A DNA stretch of 6,604 bases from JBDSYA01 sp039925865 (GTDB lineage Bacteria; Bacteroidota; Ignavibacteria; Tepidaquicellales; Tepidaquicellaceae). This document shows positions 1 to 5,325 of the stretch, one piece after another. The position numbers and the translations under genes are program-made. The stretch covers positions 1 to 6,604 of the forward strand of contig JBDSYA010000092.1 in assembly GCA_039925865.1 (NCBI GenBank), given 5' to 3'. Each line of letters opens with the position of its first letter. The stretch's first letter is position 1. The notes under the pieces were generated by a model. The model did not search any database, was not told where the DNA came from, and worked only from the letters and a program-made list of their open reading frames with translations.

Positions 1-42
1 AATAAGAGCAGAATAACAAAAATATTTTCATAAAGTATTATG

Positions 43-59
43 AATTAGTGTAATTAGTG
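43..59. repeat. Tandem AATTAGTG, period 9
   Basis: AATTAGTG occurs at 43-50 and again at 52-59, one base apart, followed by GGC and an A-run. The same ATTAGTG word starts both longer direct repeats at 171 and 418. From memory, phrases of the type AATCTGTGTAATCTGTGG are scattered through intergenic DNA of many Bacteroidota-like genomes, and this looks like a variant. That link is recollection, not a search result. Confidence 0.55.
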
Positions 60-170
60 GCAAAAAAAACTTTTACGATAAAACTGTTGCTTTATGTAAT
101 TTAAAAAAATAATTACAGACTTTATAATGAATAAACTGACCCCCTAAAGTGGATTAATAGATGCAATGTG

Positions 171-204
171 ATTAGTGAGGTCTGTGGTCTATTTTAAATA
201 TTTT
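171..204 (+). repeat. Direct repeat, left copy (34 nt)
   Basis: This copy starts ATTAGTGAGGTCTGTGGTCT and ends in an A/T tract. It matches the copy at 418-449 at 31 of 34 aligned positions, with one substitution and two single-base gaps. It ends 5 nt before the first quasi-palindrome. The pair brackets the two palindromes, as expected for either an inserted compound element with duplicated flanks or a repeated boundary module. Confidence 0.8.
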
Positions 205-209
205 CCGCA

Positions 210-290
210 GTTGCAGGTGTTCCGAAAGTTTGCAGCGAATAATGTTTGAGCTTATCTATATATTAATGCAAATTTTTGGTCACCTGCAAC
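210..290. repeat. Quasi-palindrome module A (two ~25-nt inverted arms)
   Basis: Arm 1 (210-234) begins GTTGCAGGTG. Arm 2 (267-290) ends CACCTGCAAC, its exact reverse complement over 10 bp. Inside this the arms keep pairing with a few mismatches: 222 with 278, 225-227 with 273-275, 229-230 with 270-271, and 232-234 with 267-269. T231 is bulged. The loop is 32 nt (235-266). The unit GTTGnnGGTs + TTC/ACC + AAAAGATTGCA recurs in module B. No T-tract directly follows the outer stem, so it is not a standard intrinsic terminator. Confidence 0.85.
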
Positions 291-330
291 ATTGCTTTTT
301 TGAAGTAAACAATTTCTACTAACCTGCATT

Positions 331-410
331 GTTGTTGGTCACCAAAAAAGATTGTAATAAAATATCCTTACTATGAAAAGGCTTATGCAATCTTTTTGAA
401 GACCAACAAC
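331..410. repeat. Quasi-palindrome module B (two ~25-nt inverted arms)
   Basis: Arm 3 (331-356) begins GTTGTTGGTC. Arm 4 (386-410) ends GACCAACAAC, a perfect 10-bp outer stem. After a short internal loop, five A-T pairs (344-348 with 393-397) and GATTG/CAATC (350-354 with 388-392) continue the stem, with A349 bulged. The loop is 29 nt (357-385). The layout and size match module A. Three stem positions differ from module A, and each is compensated in the opposite arm (CA to TT, and terminal G to C), so pairing is conserved although sequence is not. Confidence 0.85.
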
Positions 411-417
411 GGCGTAA

Positions 418-449
418 ATTAGTGGGTATGTGGTCTATTTAAATATTTT
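418..449 (+). repeat. Direct repeat, right copy (32 nt)
   Basis: This copy starts ATTAGTGGGTATGTGGTCT and is nearly identical to 171-204. It begins 7 nt after module B. Its 3' end (TTT at 447-449) overlaps the possible -33 box of the tmk promoter, so this repeat may supply part of the promoter. Confidence 0.8.
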
Positions 450-478
450 GAAATTGTATGGTGAAATGTATAATTTAG
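447..478 (+). promoter_or_regulatory. Candidate promoter for the tmk gene cluster
   Basis: TTTG at 447-450 is followed after 20 nt by TAATTTAG (471-478), which matches the Bacteroidota -7 box TAnnTTTG at all but one position. The same stretch also reads as a sigma70-like pair: TTGAAA (448-453), 15 nt, then TATAAT (469-474). Either reading puts the transcription start only about 5-10 nt before the ATG at 491. The leader would then be very short and the upstream hairpins would not be transcribed from this site. A/T-rich DNA yields such matches by chance, so this is tentative. Confidence 0.35.
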
Positions 479-490
479 TTTTAAAAGAGT

Positions 491-1111
491 ATGTTTGTTA
501 CATTCGAAGGAATTGATCTGAGCGGGAAATCAACACAGATTAAACTTCTTGAAGAGTTTTTAAAGGCGAAGAATAAAAAAACTATTTCAGTCAGAGATCC
601 GGGCGGGACTGAGATATCCGAAAAGATCAGAAATATAATTTTGGATAAAAGTATTCTGAAAATGGAGTATCTTACTGAATTCCTGTTATTTTCTGCATGC
701 CGTCAGCAGTTAACAAAAGAAGTTATCATTCCGCATCTGAGAAAAAAAAATATTGTATTATGCGACAGGTACATTGATTCCTCAATTGCATACCAGGGAT
801 ACGGCGGAAAGATCGATCTGAAGATAATTGAGAATGTGAACAGGATCGCAACCGGCGGATTGATACCGGATATAACTTTTCTTATACATATCAGTATAGA
901 TGAAAGCATTCGGCGGAAAAAACTTATGAATAAAAAGGAAGACAGGATCGAACAGAAGAAAATCTCTTATTATAAAAAAGTAATTAACGGTTATCTTCAG
1001 ATCGCTGAAAACAATAAAGAAAGATTCGTTGTTATAGACGGGAGTAATTCCAAAAATGAAATAAATCTTAAAATCATTTCTTCACTTAACAAGTTTAAAA
1101 AGAAAAAATAA
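491..1111 (+). CDS. tmk: Thymidylate kinase (dTMP kinase)
   Basis: This cytosolic enzyme phosphorylates dTMP to dTDP with ATP, an essential step towards dTTP. The 206-aa length is normal for the family. Visible motifs are the P-loop GIDLSGKST (residues 7-15), the DPGGT segment (36-40), the conserved Arg of FSACR (71), DRY (92-94) followed by DSSIAYQGYG (96-105), and a basic lid with EDRIEQ (150-155). The P-loop lacks Arg and the lid is rich in Arg and Lys, as in bacterial-type enzymes. The residue after GID is Leu where Gly is usual; the Walker A pattern GxxxxGK[ST] is intact. The start is chosen because beta-1 (FVTFEGID) begins immediately. The only ribosome-binding hint is a weak AGAG at 486-489. 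It is the first gene of a same-strand run, and the protease gene starts 6 nt after its stop. Confidence 0.96.
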   Translation: MFVTFEGIDLSGKSTQIKLLEEFLKAKNKKTISVRDPGGTEISEKIRNIILDKSILKMEYLTEFLLFSACRQQLTKEVIIPHLRKKNIVLCDRYIDSSIAYQGYGGKIDLKIIENVNRIATGGLIPDITFLIHISIDESIRRKKLMNKKEDRIEQKKISYYKKVINGYLQIAENNKERFVVIDGSNSKNEINLKIISSLNKFKKKK

Positions 1112-1117
1112 TTCATT

Positions 1118-2785
1118 ATGAAAAAGTTCAGAGAAAAGTTTTTAAAATTATATCCCGTAACGCTTCTATTTGCAATTGTGCTCTTTCTCGGAGTCACAGG
1201 ATCAGCAGGTGACGACGATATTTACGAAAAAATAAACCGCAACATGGATTTATTCGGCCAGGTTTATAAAGAGATCGCATTAAATTATGTTGATGAGATT
1301 GATGCCGACAAATTTATAACAGCAGGTATTGAAGGAATGCTTGCAACTCTTGATCCTTACACAAATTATATTGACGAAAGGAGCCGTGATCAAATAGATC
1401 TTATTACGACCGGAAAATACGGAGGTGTTGGCATTACTGTAGGAATCAGAGACAGTATGATAATTATTACTGATATAATGAACGGTTATGAAGCTCAGAA
1501 AAAAGGACTTAGAATAGGTGATAAGTTAATTGAGATCGACGGGAAGGATCTGAGAAGTGAAAAAGTTGATAACATGAGAAGCCTTGTGAGAGGACCTGTA
1601 GGAACTGAAGTGAATGTCAAAATAGACCGTGAGGGTGAACTGATCGATTTTATTTTAACAAGACAGGAAATAATTTTGAAAAACGTTTCTTACTTTGGAT
1701 ACTTAGAGCCCAAAGCTGAAGGGATAGGTTACATCAGGCTTGACAGATTTACAAATATTTCCGAAAGTGAAGTAGAAAATGCATTGAAAACTATGAAAGC
1801 CACAGGCGACCTTAAGGGATTAGTACTGGATCTTCGGAATAATGGCGGAGGACTTTTAGACGCAGCGATCGGAATTCTAAATAAGATCGTACCAAAGAAT
1901 AGTCTGCTTGTAATTACAAAAGGTAAACGCACAGATTCAGAAAAAAAATATTTTTCCAAAGAAGATCCGATGATAGCAGGCGATATACCGGTTGCAGTTT
2001 TAATAAATAATAAAACAGCTTCTGCATCAGAGATCGTTGCGGGTGCAATTCAGGATCTTGACAGAGGAGTAGTAATAGGTTCGAAGTCTTTTGGTAAAGG
2101 TCTCGTTCAGCAAATTAAAGATCTGGATAAAAAATCTCAGATCAAAATTACGGGATCAAGATATTTTACGCCTTCAGGAAGATGGATCCAGGAGAAGAAT
2201 TATTTTAAGGAGAATAAGTTTGGGGTGTTTGTAGATAAGAACAAATATGACCAGACGGATTTTAAAACACTTGGAGGCAGAATTGTAAAGGCTTATGGCG
2301 GCATTGCACCGGATATTGAAGTTAAGATCGAACCTGAAAGCGAAATTCATACCGGTTTATTGTCAAAGGATATGTTCTTCAAATTTGCAAATTATTATAT
2401 TGAAAGAAATCCGGGTGTAACATCTGTAATCCCTAATGATGATATTTTTCTTCAGTTCAAAAATTTCCTTACTGAAAAAAACTTTTCTTATGATTCTCAG
2501 ATAGAAAAAAAGTTAAAGGAGATAGAGCTGCTGGCTGCAGCTAAAAGTTATAAACTTGAGCTGCAAAATAATTTAAATAAAATAGAGAATGAAATCGAAT
2601 TTGGCGAACAAAAAGAGATCGATCTCGCAAAAGATGAAATTACCAGAAGTGTTGTTGACGAGATCAATAAAAGAATAATAACTGAATCTGAACAGATCGA
2701 AGCGATGTTTCTTTACGATCTCCAGCTTCAGCAAGCTGTAAAAATTTTAGGTAACAGAACAGAGTATCAAAGTTTGCTGAATTAA
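1118..2785 (+). CDS. S41 C-terminal processing peptidase (CtpA/Prc family)
   Basis: This is a periplasmic serine protease of the tail-specific/C-terminal processing type, 555 aa. A basic N-terminus and hydrophobic segment (about 12-30) form a signal peptide or membrane anchor, with no lipobox Cys. A PDZ domain follows (about 95-180; GVGI at 103-106, GLRIGDKLIEIDG at 130-142), which in this family binds substrate C-termini. The S41 catalytic core (about 200-405) shows LDLRNNGGG (237-245), TASASE (300-305) and SFGKGLVQQ (324-332). Ser302 and Lys327 are the likely dyad, 25 residues apart as in E. coli Prc. The last 150 residues are charged and mostly helical, a common extension in Bacteroidota-like members. 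The substrate is unknown. The gene lies 6 nt after tmk with no Shine-Dalgarno, so coupled translation is likely. The family is certain; the choice between Prc and CtpA naming is not. Confidence 0.95.
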   Translation: MKKFREKFLKLYPVTLLFAIVLFLGVTGSAGDDDIYEKINRNMDLFGQVYKEIALNYVDEIDADKFITAGIEGMLATLDPYTNYIDERSRDQIDLITTGKYGGVGITVGIRDSMIIITDIMNGYEAQKKGLRIGDKLIEIDGKDLRSEKVDNMRSLVRGPVGTEVNVKIDREGELIDFILTRQEIILKNVSYFGYLEPKAEGIGYIRLDRFTNISESEVENALKTMKATGDLKGLVLDLRNNGGGLLDAAIGILNKIVPKNSLLVITKGKRTDSEKKYFSKEDPMIAGDIPVAVLINNKTASASEIVAGAIQDLDRGVVIGSKSFGKGLVQQIKDLDKKSQIKITGSRYFTPSGRWIQEKNYFKENKFGVFVDKNKYDQTDFKTLGGRIVKAYGGIAPDIEVKIEPESEIHTGLLSKDMFFKFANYYIERNPGVTSVIPNDDIFLQFKNFLTEKNFSYDSQIEKKLKEIELLAAAKSYKLELQNNLNKIENEIEFGEQKEIDLAKDEITRSVVDEINKRIITESEQIEAMFLYDLQLQQAVKILGNRTEYQSLLN

Positions 2786-2836
2786 CATCATACTTTTCGG
2801 AAGATATTCCCGTAAACTTCAAACACACTAATTATA

Positions 2837-3958
2837 GTGAGAATAGGAATTCTTGGAGGTGGCCAGTTAGCCCGGATGATTATGGAATCCTGTTATAAGT
2901 TCGGGTTTGAATTTCACATACTTTCGAAAGAGCCGAATTCCCCGGCAGGCCAGCTGACAAATTTTGAAACTACAGGAGACTGGAACGATGAAAAATGTCT
3001 GAAAACATTTGGCGATCAGTGTGATATCCTGATACTTGAAAATGAATTTATTGACTCGCAAAAAATTAAATTCCTCGAATGCTCAGGAAAAAATGTTTAT
3101 CCCTCCTCAAAAATTATTAAACTAATTCAGGACAAACTTTTCCAAAAGGAGACATTAGAACGTATCGGAGTTCCTGTTGCGCCTTTTGCTCCTATCGTAA
3201 ACATTGAAGATGTCATGCGATTTGCAGAGCAAAACAATTATCCTCTGATCCTTAAATCAAGAACGATGGGCTATGACGGGAAAGGAAATATTACAATTCA
3301 CAACGAAGCTCAGATCAATGAAGCTCTTGACATATTATCCAAACGTGGAGAATTATTGTGTGAGGGTTTCATACGATTTGATAAAGAGATCGCAACACAG
3401 GTTGTCAGAAATAAAAACGGAGAAATAAAAGTTTACCCTGTTGTTGAGACAATTCAAAAGGATCATATTTGTAATCTTGTGATTGCTTCTAAAAATTTAT
3501 TTGATAATATTAAAACACGGGTTTGCGATCTTGCGAAGAATATTGTAACTGAACTAGACTACATTGGTGTAATGGGAATTGAAATGTTTCTCACCGGTGA
3601 TGAAATACTTGTAAATGAACTTGCACCGCGCGTTCATAATTCCGGCCACTATACAATAGAAGGTTGTTATACTTCACAATTTGAAAATCAAATTCGTGCG
3701 GTGATGAATTTCCCGCTGGGAAATACTGAAATGTCATCAGAGTGCGCTGTGATGATAAATATTTTAGGAAAAAAGGACGGAGCTGCAAAACTTTACGGAG
3801 CAGGACAAGCAATGAGTAACAGCAAAACTTATTTACATATTTATGGAAAACAGGAAACGCGCAAAGGCAGGAAAATGGGGCACGTAACGGTATTACACAA
3901 TGATGTTAACGAAGCATTAAAAATTGCGGGTATGACAGAGAGATCCATAAGTATTTAA
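2837..3958 (+). CDS. purK: N5-carboxyaminoimidazole ribonucleotide synthase (PurK)
   Basis: This ATP-grasp enzyme of de novo purine synthesis converts AIR, bicarbonate and ATP to N5-CAIR, which PurE then rearranges. The N-terminal Rossmann-like part opens with RIGILGGGQLARM (2-14) and SPAGQ (35-39). The ATP-grasp region shows LILKSRTMGYDGKGN (137-151) and the metal/phosphate-binding NELAPRVHNSGHYT (260-273). The C-terminal lid carries RKGRKMGHV (342-350). The length of 373 aa is normal. The start is GTG at 2837: it lies directly before the first beta strand, as in the family, and no Shine-Dalgarno or better ATG precedes it. It follows the protease gene after 51 nt containing only a 4-bp GGAA/TTCC hairpin, too weak to be a terminator. 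purE, often adjacent, is absent from this window. Confidence 0.95.
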   Translation: MRIGILGGGQLARMIMESCYKFGFEFHILSKEPNSPAGQLTNFETTGDWNDEKCLKTFGDQCDILILENEFIDSQKIKFLECSGKNVYPSSKIIKLIQDKLFQKETLERIGVPVAPFAPIVNIEDVMRFAEQNNYPLILKSRTMGYDGKGNITIHNEAQINEALDILSKRGELLCEGFIRFDKEIATQVVRNKNGEIKVYPVVETIQKDHICNLVIASKNLFDNIKTRVCDLAKNIVTELDYIGVMGIEMFLTGDEILVNELAPRVHNSGHYTIEGCYTSQFENQIRAVMNFPLGNTEMSSECAVMINILGKKDGAAKLYGAGQAMSNSKTYLHIYGKQETRKGRKMGHVTVLHNDVNEALKIAGMTERSISI

Positions 3959-3985
3959 AAATATTTTAAAATTTAAAAAACAGAC

Positions 3986-4945
3986 ATGATAGCATTTATA
4001 ATATTTTTAATTGTTGCAATAATTGTAATTACATTAATCAGAAAGCAGCTGCAAAATAATCTTCAGTTCAGGAACAACCCACAGATCGAAAAAATATTAG
4101 GGATACTGAGAATTGTAGCGGGGATCGGAATTCTTTTGGTAATATTATTTTCTTCGGTAGTGCAAATAGGACCGGGAGAGGTTGGTGTGCAGATATTATT
4201 CGGTAATATACAGGAAGGAATTTTGCGAAGCGGACTGAATTTTGTTAATCCTCTGATGGAAGTTCAAAAGCTTGATATAAAAACTCAGTCATATACAATG
4301 AGCGGCGCAAACGATCAGGATGTCAGAGATGATCAGACTATTAAGAGCGACCCGATCCAGACACTTTCATCGGACGGGCTTACATTACTGCTTGATGTAA
4401 CAGTTTGGTTCCGGGTTAGTGCAGATGATTCACCAAATTTACTGAGAACCATAGGATCGGATTATGAGGCAAAGATTGTAAGGCCTGCAATAAGAACTGC
4501 TATCAGGGATATTGCTGTTAATTTTGTTGCGACTGATATTTATTCATCAAAACGGGACGACTATGTTAATGACGTTGCAAAAAAACTCGAGAAATCTTTT
4601 GAAGGACGCGGAATAATTCTTGAAAAAGTTTTACTGAGAAATGTTGAGCTGCCGCAAAAAGTCAGGGAAGCAATTGATGAAAAGATCGCTGCGGAACAAA
4701 GAGCTCAGCAGATGGTCTATGTCCTTCAAAAAGAAAGACAGGAAGCTGAAAGAAAAACTGTTGAAGCACAGGGTGTTGCTGAAGCTCAGAAAATAATTAA
4801 CAGTACTATAAGCAATTCATATCTGCAGTGGAAATATATTGAAACACTAAAAGAGCTTGTAAACTCTCCTAACAATTCTTTTGTGATTGCACCTTATGAT
4901 CAAAAGCTTGTACCTATGTTGAACTTTAACCAGTTAGCAAAATAA
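3986..4945 (+). CDS. SPFH/band 7 (prohibitin-like) membrane protein
   Basis: This 319-aa protein belongs to the SPFH (stomatin/prohibitin/flotillin/HflK-C) superfamily. Such proteins form large ring or cage assemblies on the membrane and often modulate membrane proteases. Two hydrophobic segments are seen, residues 2-18 and about 39-59, followed by the SPFH core (about 60-225): IGPGEVGVQILFG (61-73), GLNFVNPL (83-90), SSDGLTLLLDVTVWFRV (128-144) and LLRNVELPQ (216-224). A Glu/Ala/Gln-rich coiled coil follows (about 225-272; EKIAAEQRAQQ, ERKTVEAQGVAEAQK) and then a short tail. The inter-strand loop with SGANDQD and many Asp resembles bacterial prohibitin homologues rather than HflK/HflC. It lies 27 nt after purK in an A/T-only stretch with no Shine-Dalgarno, and 3 nt before the DUF2007 gene. 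Its partner and exact role are unknown. Confidence 0.92.
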   Translation: MIAFIIFLIVAIIVITLIRKQLQNNLQFRNNPQIEKILGILRIVAGIGILLVILFSSVVQIGPGEVGVQILFGNIQEGILRSGLNFVNPLMEVQKLDIKTQSYTMSGANDQDVRDDQTIKSDPIQTLSSDGLTLLLDVTVWFRVSADDSPNLLRTIGSDYEAKIVRPAIRTAIRDIAVNFVATDIYSSKRDDYVNDVAKKLEKSFEGRGIILEKVLLRNVELPQKVREAIDEKIAAEQRAQQMVYVLQKERQEAERKTVEAQGVAEAQKIINSTISNSYLQWKYIETLKELVNSPNNSFVIAPYDQKLVPMLNFNQLAK

Positions 4946-4948
4946 TTT

Positions 4949-5218
4949 ATGGATAATAAATTAGTTGAAGTATTTGTTACCTATGATCCAATGGAAGCAA
5001 GTTTGGTCAGAGCAAAACTCACAGATGAAGAAATACCTTTTACCGTTACAGGAGATTATAATATTTCCATGACAATGGAGACGTTCAATACAGAACTAGG
5101 AAGGATCGCTTTGAAAAGGCCGATAAAATTTTATGTTCAGGAAAGCCAGTTCGAAGTGGCTAAAGTAGCTATAAATACTGACAACTCTGCTTTTATGAAA
5201 GATGATCTTGAATATTGA
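4949..5218 (+). CDS. Small DUF2007-type protein, putative signal-transducing domain
   Basis: This is an 89-aa soluble protein with no signal peptide, TM segment or Cys. The N-terminal half (VEVFVTYDPMEASLVRAKLTDEEIPFTVTG, about 6-35, here cited as key residues: YDP, EA, L, AKL, IPF) follows the beta-alpha-beta pattern of DUF2007: a strand, a helix scanning 'which input am I', and a strand ending near a Gly-Asp. The second half (IKFYVQESQFEVAKVAI) repeats the beta-alpha pattern, as in that family, which is related to ACT/PII-like ferredoxin folds. No biochemical activity is established for the family that I can name. The gene begins 3 nt after the SPFH stop without a ribosome-binding site, so it is probably translated by re-initiation. 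This suggests, without proving, a functional tie to the SPFH protein. Confidence 0.72.
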   Translation: MDNKLVEVFVTYDPMEASLVRAKLTDEEIPFTVTGDYNISMTMETFNTELGRIALKRPIKFYVQESQFEVAKVAINTDNSAFMKDDLEY

Positions 5219-5325
5219 CCGCAGAATCGGACCTAAGATTAACTGATTTAAGGATTGCACAGATTTTTTGTATCACAGATTTGGCTGCGTAAATTTTTCA
5301 GATCATAACTGCTGTTATTTTATTT
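5219..5325. repeat. Intergenic GATT-word repeat, period 8-9 nt
   Basis: Between the DUF2007 stop and the dipeptidase ATG, GATT occurs at 5237, 5245, 5253, 5262 and 5278, i.e. at steps of 8, 8, 9 and 16 nt. CACAGATT occurs twice (5258-5265 and 5274-5281). The reverse complement reads AATCTGTG..., close to the AATTAGTG words at the left edge and in the 171/418 repeats. From memory this is a widespread degenerate intergenic repeat in Bacteroidota-like genomes. I see no convincing terminator hairpin or strong promoter here, although a TTTG at 5280-5283 exists. Confidence 0.6.

Larger units (their letters stand above)
1..490. other. Repeat-rich intergenic region upstream of tmk, no gene seen
   Basis: I find no protein-coding gene, tRNA or rRNA here. 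All reading frames are broken by frequent stops, and there is no start followed by a convincing protein. The region is more A+T-rich than the genes and contains no GATC, although GATC is abundant downstream. It holds an AATTAGTG tandem (43-59), a 19-nt stretch resembling an insertion-sequence end (135-153), flanking direct repeats (171-204 and 418-449), two large quasi-palindromes (210-290 and 331-410) and a promoter candidate just before tmk. The first 33 nt could be the last codons of a gene entering from the left (ten codons then TAA at 31-33), but nothing supports that beyond the open frame. Confidence 0.8.

Noticed and set aside
1..33. C-terminal end of an upstream gene
   Set aside because: Ten open codons before TAA are too few to support a coding call.
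273..300. Intrinsic terminator using the T-run at 296-301
   Set aside because: The T-run follows an arm that pairs downstream rather than a closed G+C-rich stem, so it lacks the stem-then-T-tract layout.
284..337. Integron attC-like site (AAC ... GTT arms between the modules)
   Set aside because: The arms CTGCAAC and GTTGTTG do not fit the R'' RYYYAAC and R' GTTRRRY consensus, there is no L box pattern, and no integrase or cassette gene is present.
210..410. CRISPR array
   Set aside because: Only four degenerate units, in alternating orientation with unequal loops; true CRISPR repeats are near-identical and all in one orientation.
703..909. Minus-strand open frames inside tmk, the protease gene and purK (also 997-1197, 1729-1959, 2867-3061, 3591-3812)
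   Set aside because: They are antisense to well-supported genes, show no recognisable domain, and have composition expected of shadow frames.
2799..2810. Terminator between the protease gene and purK
   Set aside because: GGAA-gata-TTCC is only a 4-bp stem with no T-tract.
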